Shown in pieces: positions 18,599 to 26,716 of a stretch of DNA of 64,000 bases (positions are counted from its first letter, which is position 1; each line of letters starts with the position of its first letter). Where the stretch lies: NCBI GenBank assembly GCA_965228125.1, contig OZ245791.1, forward strand, positions 1,674,001 through 1,738,000. The letters are read 5' to 3'. Both the position numbers and the translations under genes were made by a program. This DNA is from GWF2-38-69 sp965228125. GTDB taxonomy: Bacteria > Verrucomicrobiota > Lentisphaeria > Victivallales > GWF2-38-69. The notes below the pieces were generated by a model that saw nothing but the letters and a program-made list of their open reading frames with translations, did no database searches and was not told where the DNA came from.

Positions 18599-20164
18599 CT
18601 AATTGCTAATGCCGGCCATGTCATAGTATTCATTGTAATACCTTATTTTGCTTCTTCTGCTGTAATCATGCTGAGAAAGAGGCCAGCTTATTTCTGCATT
18701 GACGCCTACACCTACTGTTTTTGTAGTAGTAGTAGTAGTAGATACTGTTGGCTCAGTGGTGACAACTGGTGTAGTAGTCCCATCGTCCACTGTTCCTTTG
18801 GAAGGCAACAATTGTATCTGCCATGACCCCATGCCGCTATTGTTTTTCCATACTTTGACATTAAGGGAATCGTCATTCGAAGCATGCATAGTAATAAGTT
18901 TATTGTCTATATTAACTTCTTGTCCATCAACAGATATCTTGGCGTTATCACCGCTTTTTGTTTTCATCTTTAAGTTGTTTGCAGAGAATGTAACGCTGTT
19001 TGGGTATACATATTGTGTTTCTAATGGATTGTGGCCTGTACTGATATCATGCATCATGTCTCTGTCCAGAACAACTCCAGTATCTGTGCTCAATTCAAAT
19101 GAGTAACTGCTATTGGTAGGAGAAATAGCTATACCATTTTCTCCTACTGTTGATAAGGAATATTCATTTTCAGGAGCCAAATTGGCCATGACAACCAAGT
19201 CCTGATAGTCATAAGGGCCGCTTGTGTTGAGGTCAAAAAGATAAATCACTTGGTCCTTATCTAAAGTTATTGTTTTGCCGTCGGCTGATATATAGGGCTG
19301 GACAATCGCAGAAGCTGAAGCCTGACTTGCATAGAATGGAGTATTTGCGGGAACATCATCTCCATTTTTGAGAGTCAATACATGTACTGTGTCAGTTGAC
19401 AGACGTTGAGTTATGGTTCTTTCTCTATTGGGATTTTCCGCGTCAATGGCCTTTGCCACAATGGTAGTCCCAGCAGGAACATTCGGAAGACTCCAAGGTG
19501 CGGATCCTGATGTTGCAGCTACATTGCGCCCAAAAGGATAAATTGTATATGAAGCCTTTCCTGGTTCAGTTATTATCAGCTCAAAATACACATCATAGTT
19601 GTGGTATCCATTACCCCATTCTGAGGCAAGGCAATTCATCCTGACTGTAGCCGGTGCTGTATTGGATACTGTTCCGCTGGTAACATTAAATACCGGAGGT
19701 TCTGATACTGTCTCTGTTGTGCTAGTAGTGGTCTGCGTCCCTAAATTTTGGAGATTGCTGCGCCATACAGTAAGCTGGCCTGCATAATCCTCTTTTGTCC
19801 CGCTGGACTTGGATATAATAAAAACGCCGTCTAAAGGAGCTCCTGCTGGATTGAGTGCCTGGTAAATATCTCCTGAGATGTTTGCTCCTTTAGTCGCATC
19901 GCTGAAACCAGTCTGATTGAAAACATCAGAATATGTCGGAAGCGCAATCAGACTATCCCAACCGCTTCTGGTTCCTGCCAAACCGGAGAAATATGACTGC
20001 GCATCGCTTGTGAGGATGGCAGAATAGTTTTCAGCAATTGCATTCTTTTTCTGTTGTATTCCGGACGGAACCAGTGTAACTACTGAAGTGGCTCCTACAG
20101 CCAGAATACCGACAGCAATAGCTATTTCGATCAACGAGAAGAAACTTTTTCTTAAAGCTTTCAT
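18599..20164 (-). CDS. Large PilV/GspI-like pseudopilin
   Basis: Start fixed at the ATG at 20164 by GAGGTG seven bases upstream; an upstream TTG would add 21 residues. Leader MKALRKSF, then FSLIEIAIAVGILAVGATSVV with Glu at +5 and again Phe instead of Gly at -1. The helix continues into the stalk SGIQQKKNAIAENYSAIL. At about 521 aa it is two to three times the usual PilV/GspI length, with Thr-rich low-complexity runs near the C-terminus encoded by an ACT trinucleotide tract around 18723-18745. First gene of the pseudopilin operon, with a plausible promoter just upstream. Confidence 0.8.
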   Translation of the reverse strand: MKALRKSFFSLIEIAIAVGILAVGATSVVTLVPSGIQQKKNAIAENYSAILTSDAQSYFSGLAGTRSGWDSLIALPTYSDVFNQTGFSDATKGANISGDIYQALNPAGAPLDGVFIISKSSGTKEDYAGQLTVWRSNLQNLGTQTTTSTTETVSEPPVFNVTSGTVSNTAPATVRMNCLASEWGNGYHNYDVYFELIITEPGKASYTIYPFGRNVAATSGSAPWSLPNVPAGTTIVAKAIDAENPNRERTITQRLSTDTVHVLTLKNGDDVPANTPFYASQASASAIVQPYISADGKTITLDKDQVIYLFDLNTSGPYDYQDLVVMANLAPENEYSLSTVGENGIAISPTNSSYSFELSTDTGVVLDRDMMHDISTGHNPLETQYVYPNSVTFSANNLKMKTKSGDNAKISVDGQEVNIDNKLITMHASNDDSLNVKVWKNNSGMGSWQIQLLPSKGTVDDGTTTPVVTTEPTVSTTTTTTKTVGVGVNAEISWPLSQHDYSRRSKIRYYNEYYDMAGISN

Positions 20165-20198
20165 AACACACCTCAAATATTTTTTATTCTCTGCATGC

Positions 20199-20227
20199 AT
20201 TGTATACAAGATTTTTTTTTGCCACAA
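20199..20227 (-). promoter_or_regulatory. Candidate sigma-70-type promoter for the pseudopilin operon
   Basis: On the minus strand TTGTGG, a 17-bp spacer containing an A-run, then TACAAT, ending 35 bases before the pseudopilin ATG at 20164. Spacing is ideal; the -35 match is moderate. Not tested against background frequency. Confidence 0.45.
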
Positions 20228-20302
20228 TGAAATAGAGCATCAATTGGGAAGAAAGATATCATTTCTACGTAGATGTCAATAAAATAACATATAAATGTAA
20301 AA

Positions 20303-20376
20303 TGGCTGCCCGGCAAGGATTCGAACCTCGACAAAATGCTCCAGAGGCACTTGTGCTACCGTTACACCACCGGGCA
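20303..20376 (-). tRNA. tRNA-Gln (anticodon CTG)
   Basis: The minus strand folds as a full cloverleaf. The acceptor TGCCCGG pairs with CCGGGCA; D stem GTGT/GCAC; anticodon stem AGTGC/GCATT around loop CTCTGGA giving anticodon CTG (reads CAG); T arm GG-TTCGAAT-CC. Discriminator G followed by an encoded CCA. 74 nt. Confidence 0.95.
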
Positions 20377-20412
20377 ACGAAAAGCCTAAAGATAGCTATT
20401 CTAAATAAAAAG

Positions 20413-21585
20413 TCAAGTTTTTGCCTGGAGTCCTTTATAATATTCGGTTTCAAGTTCATCTACCATGAAATGCCAATCGAAGTTTTTAGCTACGAGCGAA
20501 CGGCCATTTTGACCCATTTCTTCCCGTTTGTTTTTGTCTTTCAGAAGATTGACCGTGTGGTTGATAACCTTGTCTATTTCATCTGGTTCAGTAATAAAAC
20601 CTGTTTTGTCGTTGATAAGAACTTCAGGAGTTCCGTCCAAATTAAAAGCTATTGCAGGCTTACCTGAGGCAAGCGACTGAACTACTGAGCGCGGCAGCCC
20701 TTCCCTTAATGAAAGATGCAGAAGTAGGTCAATGATGCTTAGATAAGATGGTATAAGTTCGGGGCGAAGGAGGCCAGTGAAAACAAATTTTTTTTCAAGT
20801 CCGGCTTGTTTTGCTTCTTCTTTAATCTTGTCTTTGAGAATGCCATTTCCGATAAGCATAAAGTATGTATTTGGTAGAGCCTCGATTGTGCGTTTGGCTA
20901 TTTGAACAATGTGATCGTATCCTTTCATATGAAAAAGTCTGGCTAATGTCCCTACAACAAGAGAGGTTTCTGGAATGCCGAGTTTTTTCTTGAGCTCGCA
21001 ATCACATTTTGAGTTCAGAAATGTTTCTATTTCCATTCCGCTGTACACCACCCGATATTTGTCAGGGAAGCCGATACCATTCTCAAGGCATTGATTAATC
21101 ATTGCCTGAGCCACGGCAAATATTTTATGGCATTTTTTTTCGGCTAATTTTTCCAAGGTGATGTATAATTTATTTTTCCATGGTTTTTCATATCTGTGAA
21201 AAGCCTGTCCGTGTATAGTATGAACTACGAGAGGTGTCTTAGCATTCCAGGCCGCATACCTTCCTATAATACCAGCTTTTGAACTGTGAGTATGAACTAC
21301 ATCAAATTTTTCTTTCAAAAAGTATTTTTTGAGTTCATAATATGCTTTTAGATCGTTTAACGGGCACAACTCTCTAAGCAAGTTAGGATTTTCTACAATT
21401 TTGACTTTGCCTATCTCTCTCCCTTTTAGAAGTTCGCCCTCCGGCCCGACCGTAGGGCCTGTAAGCAAAACGACATCGTGGCCTTTTTCTGCCTGTCCAA
21501 TGGCGGAAAGAAGAGTATTTTCCTGAGCTCCCCCGATAATCATCCTAGTTATTACGTGGCAGATTTTGAGTTTCTTTCTATTCAT
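20413..21585 (-). CDS. Family 4 glycosyltransferase (GT-B fold)
   Basis: Transfers a sugar from a nucleotide donor, probably in surface-glycan synthesis. The N-terminus ICHVITRMIIGGAQENTLL is typical of GT4 enzymes. The acceptor domain includes VVHTHSSKAGIIGRYAA; the donor domain includes VVGTLARLFHMKGYD and LHLSLREGLPRSVVQSLASGKPAIAF with the conserved EGxxxxxxE-type motif. 390 aa. It overlaps the end of ispE by 8 bp, so the two are translationally linked. It ends 36 bp before tRNA-Gln. Sugar and acceptor cannot be read from sequence. Confidence 0.9.
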   Translation of the reverse strand: MNRKKLKICHVITRMIIGGAQENTLLSAIGQAEKGHDVVLLTGPTVGPEGELLKGREIGKVKIVENPNLLRELCPLNDLKAYYELKKYFLKEKFDVVHTHSSKAGIIGRYAAWNAKTPLVVHTIHGQAFHRYEKPWKNKLYITLEKLAEKKCHKIFAVAQAMINQCLENGIGFPDKYRVVYSGMEIETFLNSKCDCELKKKLGIPETSLVVGTLARLFHMKGYDHIVQIAKRTIEALPNTYFMLIGNGILKDKIKEEAKQAGLEKKFVFTGLLRPELIPSYLSIIDLLLHLSLREGLPRSVVQSLASGKPAIAFNLDGTPEVLINDKTGFITEPDEIDKVINHTVNLLKDKNKREEMGQNGRSLVAKNFDWHFMVDELETEYYKGLQAKT

Positions 21586-22471
21586 GGATTATCTGATTGG
21601 ATTTTAGTAGGATTTCAGATCTGGCTGTCAATAAAGCCGAGCCGTATTTACTTTGCATATTAGTCAATACAGAATCTGCTATTTCTGTATTTTTACAAAC
21701 ACCGAAAAGTGTTGGCCCGCTTCCTGTAATTTCCACAGCATCAAGTCCATAAGCCAGCATGTCTTCTCTGATAGATTGAAGCAGTGGGAATTTATTGTAT
21801 AGAGATAGGGCTAAATCATTTCTTATAAGCGGAATTATGGGGTCATAATCGGTTTGCCCAAGAGCTCTTATCATATCTTTTATATTGAGGTTTGTACATA
21901 CGCCTGGACTGCTCCAATTTTTATATGCCCAAGCTGCGCTGACAGGAAACTGAGGTGCACAAATTATTACTTTAAAGTTATGTTTGAACTCTATAGGTTC
22001 AAGAAGGTTTCCCACTCCATAGCCGGCAGACGGGACAGGATTAAGAAAGAACGGAACATCTGCTCCTATATCTAAAGCTGTCTCTGAAAGCTCCTGTTCT
22101 GTCAGTGCGTTAAATAAATCCTGAAGAATAAGCAAGACAGCAGCAGCATCTGAACTTCCACCGCCCATTCCTGCGGCTACTGGTATGTGTTTTTCTATAT
22201 GAATGTCAAGTCCATGTTTTATAGATGCTTTTTCTAAGTAATTTTTAGATGCTTTAAAGCAAAGATTAGCGTTATTGCAGGGAATCTCCTTAGAGGAGGA
22301 TGAAACTTTTATTTCGCTGCTGTCATTTAACCTGAGTTTTACGACATCGCAGATATCTTTCATGGGCAAGAATATACTTTCAATATCATGATAAGAGTCT
22401 TTTCTTTTTCCTGCGACTCTGAGGAATAAGTTGATTTTTGAGGGGGTTTTTAAAAAAGCGGTTACCGTCAT
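21578..22471 (-). CDS. ispE: 4-diphosphocytidyl-2-C-methyl-D-erythritol kinase
   Basis: GHMP-family kinase of the non-mevalonate isoprenoid pathway. The N-terminal KTPSKINLFLRVAGKRKDSYHDIES contains the substrate-site Lys and the DGYH-equivalent (DSYH). The ATP-binding motif is PVAAGMGGGSSDAAAVL, and the C-terminal ITGSGPTLFGV is the third GHMP motif. 297 aa is standard. cysE lies 6 bp upstream and a GT4 gene overlaps downstream, forming a cysE-ispE-GT4 run. Undecaprenyl carriers made from this pathway would serve the glycan genes. Confidence 0.95.
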   Translation of the reverse strand: MTVTAFLKTPSKINLFLRVAGKRKDSYHDIESIFLPMKDICDVVKLRLNDSSEIKVSSSSKEIPCNNANLCFKASKNYLEKASIKHGLDIHIEKHIPVAAGMGGGSSDAAAVLLILQDLFNALTEQELSETALDIGADVPFFLNPVPSAGYGVGNLLEPIEFKHNFKVIICAPQFPVSAAWAYKNWSSPGVCTNLNIKDMIRALGQTDYDPIIPLIRNDLALSLYNKFPLLQSIREDMLAYGLDAVEITGSGPTLFGVCKNTEIADSVLTNMQSKYGSALLTARSEILLKSNQIIHE

Positions 22472-22477
22472 TTGGGC

Positions 22478-23416
22478 TTATTTTTTGGTTTTGATTGTCA
22501 ACTCGTTTTTGGAAACGGCGACCATCGTATTCGGAGGGACTCCTTCAGTTAACCATACATTGCCTCCGATAACAGAACCTTTGCCAATAACTACATCTCC
22601 CAGAACAGTTGCACCTGCATAAATCGTAACATCGTCTTCCAGGGTAGGGTGGCGTTTCCTGTCGCGAATGATTTTACCGTCAGGAGTTTTTGGAAAAGAT
22701 AACGCACCAAGAGTAACTCCCTGATAAATTTTGACATTTTTGCCGATAACAGAAGTCTCGCCTATAACAACCCCTGTGCCATGGTCAATAAACATATTTG
22801 TTCCAATTTGAGCGCCTGGGTGAATATCTATTCCAACCTTGCTGTGGGCATATTCAGTCATAATCCGTGGAATTAACGGTACACCCTTTATATGTAGTTC
22901 ATGAGCTATTCTATAGACCATAATAGCGTAGAGCCCTGGATAGCTGATAATGATTTCTTCAAAACTCTTTGCAGCCGGGTCGCCTTCATAGGCTGCTTCG
23001 ACATCAAGCTTCATTTTGTTTCTTAATCCCGAAAGACTCGAAATAAAGTGAGATACTGCATTCTCAGCCATTTCTTCCACGTTGCAAACAGGGCATTTGT
23101 CTTTGGCGCTGCAATGATATTTAAAAGCTCTTGCCACTTGGCTGTAGAGTTCTACATAAAGTTTTGATATTAAGTTTCCTATAAAATAATTTATATTCTG
23201 TATGTCAATTATTTTCTCATGAGCATAACCGGGAAAAATTATTTCTTCAATATCATCAATAATCTGATATATCTCGCTTTTGCTTGGTAAATTGGCCCCC
23301 GAAAGATGGTTGATGCCTTTCTCATCCTTATAGGTCTCATCAAGATCTGATACGGATTTTTTAACTATTTCTGTTTTGTTTTTATTCCAAAAGTTATTAT
23401 CAAAACATGTCTTCAT
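22478..23416 (-). CDS. cysE: Serine O-acetyltransferase
   Basis: Acetylates L-serine for cysteine synthesis. The C-terminal left-handed beta helix shows hexapeptide repeats: VGIDIHPGAQIGTNMFIDH, GTGVVIGETSVIGKNV and QGVTLGALSFP, with the catalytic DH pair. The N-terminal 150 residues are the long helical domain of the about-310-aa class, with FPGY and DVEAAYEGDPAA; a Cys-containing stretch (HCSAKDKCPVC) precedes it. A strong AGGAGG lies 8 bases before the ATG. No cysK neighbour. Confidence 0.93.
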   Translation of the reverse strand: MKTCFDNNFWNKNKTEIVKKSVSDLDETYKDEKGINHLSGANLPSKSEIYQIIDDIEEIIFPGYAHEKIIDIQNINYFIGNLISKLYVELYSQVARAFKYHCSAKDKCPVCNVEEMAENAVSHFISSLSGLRNKMKLDVEAAYEGDPAAKSFEEIIISYPGLYAIMVYRIAHELHIKGVPLIPRIMTEYAHSKVGIDIHPGAQIGTNMFIDHGTGVVIGETSVIGKNVKIYQGVTLGALSFPKTPDGKIIRDRKRHPTLEDDVTIYAGATVLGDVVIGKGSVIGGNVWLTEGVPPNTMVAVSKNELTIKTKK

Positions 23417-23531
23417 AGCGCTGTTCCTCCTAAAAAGTCAAAAGATACCATTGCAATATAGGTATAACAAACAAATTGAAAAAAATAGAACAAAAGAGCC
23501 GAGTAGCGAAAAATGTCTCTTTTAGCTGTTT

Positions 23532-24197
23532 TCAGACATGAAACTTATGCCCGCTGAGGCGAAGATACTTCTCCTGTTCTTTGTAGTCAGGCATCATAGC
23601 TTCTACTTTACTCCAGAAATTCGCCGAATGATTTAGTTCGATGAGGTGGGCAAGTTCGTGAAGTATCACATAGTCAATTGCTTTTGGAAGTGCCATAACA
23701 AGGCGGTAAGCAAAATTGATATTACGTTTGGCGTTGCAGGAGCCCCATCTTGATTTTGCCCCTGTGATTGAGACAGAGTTGAATTTTATAGAGTGTTTTT
23801 CCGCAAGCTCAATAAATCTGGGTTTGATGATTTTACCGGCTTGAGCTCTAAACCAAGATTCCAGAATTTCTTTTTTATATTTTGCGTATTTTTCGGAAAA
23901 ACAAAAAGCTCTATCAAACTTGAAAGGGACTTTTAGCTCTTTATCTATTTGTATGTTATATTTTATGCCCAGATAGTAGGCGCATTCCTCTGATGATGGT
24001 TCGGTTGCGTTTATTAACTGCTCTTGTTTTTTTATAATCCAATCTGCGTGTTTGCCTACAAATTGATTAATCGTACCAAAAGTAACTTTAGCCGGGGCTC
24101 TTACGATTAATTCGCCAAAACGGCTTACGATGAGCGCCAGGGTTTTTCTGTTTGATCTTACAATCCTGTCTATTTTTATTTGCCGGTCATAAATCAT
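23532..24197 (-). CDS. YgjP-like zinc metallopeptidase (DUF45, M48 superfamily)
   Basis: The zinc motif HELAHLIELNHSANFW near residue 180 (HExxH plus a downstream His), preceded by SRWGSCNAKRNINFAYRLVMALP, is the standard DUF45/YgjP pattern. 221 aa is typical. Cytosolic, no signal peptide. Family members are putative peptidases often linked with restriction systems or standing alone; here no such partner is near. Substrate unknown. Confidence 0.9.
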   Translation of the reverse strand: MIYDRQIKIDRIVRSNRKTLALIVSRFGELIVRAPAKVTFGTINQFVGKHADWIIKKQEQLINATEPSSEECAYYLGIKYNIQIDKELKVPFKFDRAFCFSEKYAKYKKEILESWFRAQAGKIIKPRFIELAEKHSIKFNSVSITGAKSRWGSCNAKRNINFAYRLVMALPKAIDYVILHELAHLIELNHSANFWSKVEAMMPDYKEQEKYLRLSGHKFHV

Positions 24198-24251
24198 ATT
24201 TTGCCTGATATCTGCAACAATTAGAAATTAAATTCAAAGAATACAAAAATA

Positions 24252-24279
24252 TTGCATTGATTTAGTAATCATCTATAAT
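24252..24279 (+). promoter_or_regulatory. Candidate promoter upstream of the secreted-protein gene
   Basis: TTGCAT, a 16-bp spacer and a perfect TATAAT, 68 bases before the ATG at 24347. The intergenic region is AT-rich, so chance matches are common. Confidence 0.45.
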
Positions 24280-24346
24280 TATTTCAGTAATGATGTATGA
24301 AAATTTTAGTTAAAATACAAAATAACCAAGATGAGGGAATATTGAA

Positions 24347-25003
24347 ATGTTAAAAAAAATGGCAGCATTTATTATTTGCGTTTTTTGCGCAATGGTTTTC
24401 ACTCCTATGAATATGACAGCAGATGACGGCTCTCAGAACCAGCCGATGATTACTTCGGTACCATCTCCTCAAGCTAGTCCAAATGTCCAAAGAATCGGGC
24501 CAGCCAAAGATACATGGGGCGATAAACTTTTACTCTACTTTCCGAATAGATTTGTTGATATGGCTGATATGGCAGATGTCAGTGCAGGCTTTGGGCCTAC
24601 TGTTAAGGGAAAATTATGGGTTACAAGGTATATGGCATTCGGAGGTGGTATAGGCGGAAGCGCAAAGATAATAAAAGCTTACAATAGGCAGTACGGCGCA
24701 GGGCTACAATCAGGTTGGAATGCAAGCTTCATGATGCTTTCTGCCGAGAATACAGAAATGACCGAAACGACCAGGGATGTTCAGCAATACTTCAATTATT
24801 ACAGTGGTGTTCCTTCTCTTAATAACAGTGTGTATAATTTCTGGAAAGGCCCAGAAGATATGTTCTCAATAGGTGGCGAAGGCGCATTGTTTGGCGAACT
24901 TGACGGGGAAGTTCATCCTTTTGAGATTGTTGACTTTGCTGCAGGGTGGTTCTTCTTGGATCCGAAAGGCGATGATTTTACAATGGCAGACCTAAGGAAC
25001 TAA
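24347..25003 (+). CDS. Secreted protein of unknown function
   Basis: A signal peptide (KMAAFIICVFCAMVFTPMNMTA) ends near residue 25. After a Pro/Ser-rich linker the body contains LLYFPNRFVDMADMADVSAGFGP, a Gly-rich stretch (YMAFGGGIGGSAKII) and a closing EIVDFAAGWFFLDPKGDD. I have a vague recollection of similar RFxDxxD...GP and DxxGxxxLDxxGDD patterns in secreted proteins of deltaproteobacteria and PVC bacteria, but no named family. It may be an outer-membrane-associated beta protein. RBS GAGGGAAT precedes the ATG and a terminator follows, so it is a single-gene unit. Confidence 0.75.
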   Translation: MLKKMAAFIICVFCAMVFTPMNMTADDGSQNQPMITSVPSPQASPNVQRIGPAKDTWGDKLLLYFPNRFVDMADMADVSAGFGPTVKGKLWVTRYMAFGGGIGGSAKIIKAYNRQYGAGLQSGWNASFMMLSAENTEMTETTRDVQQYFNYYSGVPSLNNSVYNFWKGPEDMFSIGGEGALFGELDGEVHPFEIVDFAAGWFFLDPKGDDFTMADLRN

Positions 25004-25022
25004 TAAATAAATGCAAAATACC

Positions 25023-25050
25023 AAAAAGGGCGTTAAAGACGCCTTTTTTT
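25023..25050 (+). terminator. Rho-independent terminator after the secreted-protein gene
   Basis: GGCGT and ACGCC form a stem around TAAAG, flanked by an A-run before and seven T after. It lies 20 bases past the stop at 25003. Confidence 0.85.
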
Positions 25051-25169
25051 ATCTAAAAATTTGAGATAAACTCTTGTTTGTGGTTGGAACGCAGTAATTT
25101 TATAGCACTTTGGAATTGAATCATAAGTGTTTTTTTTCTTAAAACTAAATAAACATTGGGAAGGCAATT

Positions 25170-26279
25170 ATGGACAATCTCAGAAGAACTCCTCTCTATG
25201 AAAAACACGTCAATCTTGGTGCTAAAATGGTGCCTTTCGGCGGATGGGATATGCCTGTTCAGTATAAAGATGGTATTTTAGCTGAACATCACCATACAAG
25301 GAAAATAGTTTCCATTTTTGATACATGCCATATGGGTGAATTTATAATCAAAGGCAATGATAGCGCTCAGGCACTTGATAAAATTTTCCCGAGAGCCGTA
25401 GCAGACCAGAAGGTCGGAGTTGCCCGTTATAATTTTCTTCTTTCTGATAAAGGCACAGTAATGGATGACCTTCTCCTCTATAGAATGGCAGAAGAAGAAT
25501 TTATGATTGTTGTAAACGCAGGGACAATCGATTCGGATTTTGCAAGGATTAAAAGTTTGCTCCCTAATAGTTTAAACGTTTTAAATGAATCTGAGAAAAC
25601 AGGAAAACTAGACTTGCAAGGGCCAAAAGCAGCTGAGATTATGGAGAAACTGGGACTGGCAAAATCAGAACTTCCTTCCAACTATAAATGGATTAAAACC
25701 TCAGTTAGAGGGATTCCTGCAATAGTCAGTAGAACCGGGTACACAGGCGAGCTCGGCTTTGAGTTTTATGTTTCTGCTGATAAGGTCGGGGAGCTGTGGG
25801 ATATTTTGTTTTCATTTGAAGAAGTTAAGCCGGCAGGACTGGGATCCAGAGACACTCTCAGGCTTGAAGTTGGTTACCCCCTTTACGGACATGAAATGGA
25901 CGAAAACACGACTCCTGTAGAAGCTGGATTCAGTCCGATATTAGGATTGGAGAAAAGAAGCAACTTTATTTGTGAGTCGATTTTGAAAGATAAATCAAAA
26001 ATAACCAAGACTTTAGTCGGAATAGTTCTTGAGGGCAGAAGAGCCGCAAGAGCCGGCAATAAAGTTTTAACTGTCAACGGCAAGGAAATTGGAGCTGTTA
26101 CTTCAGGGATGTTCTCTCCAATTATTGAAAAGGCTGTCGCTTTGGCTTTTGTTTGTCCTGAATCGGGACTTGTTCCAGGAAGCAAAGTAAACCTTGAGAT
26201 TGGTGGAAAACAATTTCCTGGAGATGTAGTGGAAATGCCTTTCTACAAGAACGGCACGGTCAGAATGAAAATTTGCTAG
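25170..26279 (+). CDS. gcvT: Aminomethyltransferase (glycine cleavage T protein)
   Basis: Transfers the methylene group from aminomethyl-lipoyl GcvH to tetrahydrofolate and releases ammonia. N-terminal RRTPLYEKHVNLGAKMVPFGGWDMPVQY, folate-site residues in DTCHMGEF and LLYRMAEEEFMIVVNAG, and the typical SRTGYTGELGFEFYV and GLGSRDTLRLEVGYPLYGHE. 369 aa is standard. RBS GGAAGG. First gene of gcvT-gcvH-gcvPA-gcvPB. I searched the upstream 120 bases for a glycine riboswitch and saw none. Confidence 0.97.
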   Translation: MDNLRRTPLYEKHVNLGAKMVPFGGWDMPVQYKDGILAEHHHTRKIVSIFDTCHMGEFIIKGNDSAQALDKIFPRAVADQKVGVARYNFLLSDKGTVMDDLLLYRMAEEEFMIVVNAGTIDSDFARIKSLLPNSLNVLNESEKTGKLDLQGPKAAEIMEKLGLAKSELPSNYKWIKTSVRGIPAIVSRTGYTGELGFEFYVSADKVGELWDILFSFEEVKPAGLGSRDTLRLEVGYPLYGHEMDENTTPVEAGFSPILGLEKRSNFICESILKDKSKITKTLVGIVLEGRRAARAGNKVLTVNGKEIGAVTSGMFSPIIEKAVALAFVCPESGLVPGSKVNLEIGGKQFPGDVVEMPFYKNGTVRMKIC

Positions 26280-26322
26280 ATAACATGAAAGTGCAATATA
26301 AATAAAAAGGTAAGGAGATACC

Positions 26323-26691
26323 ATGAAGAAATTCACCAAAGAACACGAATGGATAGCTTTAGATGGAACAGAAGCAACAATTGGAATTACTGATCATGCA
26401 GCTCACGAACTTGGAGACATCACTTTTGTGGAACTTCCTGCTATTGGGTCTCAGATCAATGCAGGAGAAGTTTTAACGGTAGTCGAATCGGTTAAAGCTG
26501 CATCAGATGTTTTTTCACCTGTATCAGGTATTGTTTCTGCTGCAAATCAGGAACTTGACGCCAATCCTCAGCTAGTTAATGATTCTCCTGAAGAAGAAGG
26601 ATGGATTTGCAAAATAAAAGATATTGATGCGTCCGAACTGGACGGGCTAATGGATGAAACAGAATATAAAGCCTTTGTAGCTACGCTATAA
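26323..26691 (+). CDS. gcvH: Glycine cleavage system H protein
   Basis: Lipoyl carrier that shuttles the aminomethyl group between GcvP, GcvT and Lpd. The lipoylated Lys58 lies in VVESVKAASDVFSPVSG. The N-terminal KFTKEHEWI and C-terminal EGWICKIK are typical. 122 aa. Strong AAGGAGAT ribosome-binding site. The LipM/LplA-like gene at 38.5 kb could supply its lipoyl group. Confidence 0.97.
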   Translation: MKKFTKEHEWIALDGTEATIGITDHAAHELGDITFVELPAIGSQINAGEVLTVVESVKAASDVFSPVSGIVSAANQELDANPQLVNDSPEEEGWICKIKDIDASELDGLMDETEYKAFVATL

Positions 26692-26716
26692 TTCAAATAC
26701 TAAAAAGAGGTTAATC

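Noticed and set aside
18599..19106. Plus-strand 135-aa frame opposite the pseudopilin
   Set aside because: Its Val-rich run is the complement of the Thr codon tract; no ribosome-binding site or family pattern.
20205..20230. Sigma-54 promoter ahead of the pseudopilins
   Set aside because: A TGGC element is present, but the second element is four bases too far away for -24/-12 spacing.
20302..20667. Plus-strand protein-coding frame of 121 aa
   Set aside because: It is antisense to tRNA-Gln and the glycosyltransferase; its first residues are the usual mistranslation of a tRNA complement.
25051..25169. Glycine riboswitch ahead of gcvT
   Set aside because: No paired GGAGA-type aptamer cores or long stems were seen in the 120-bp leader.
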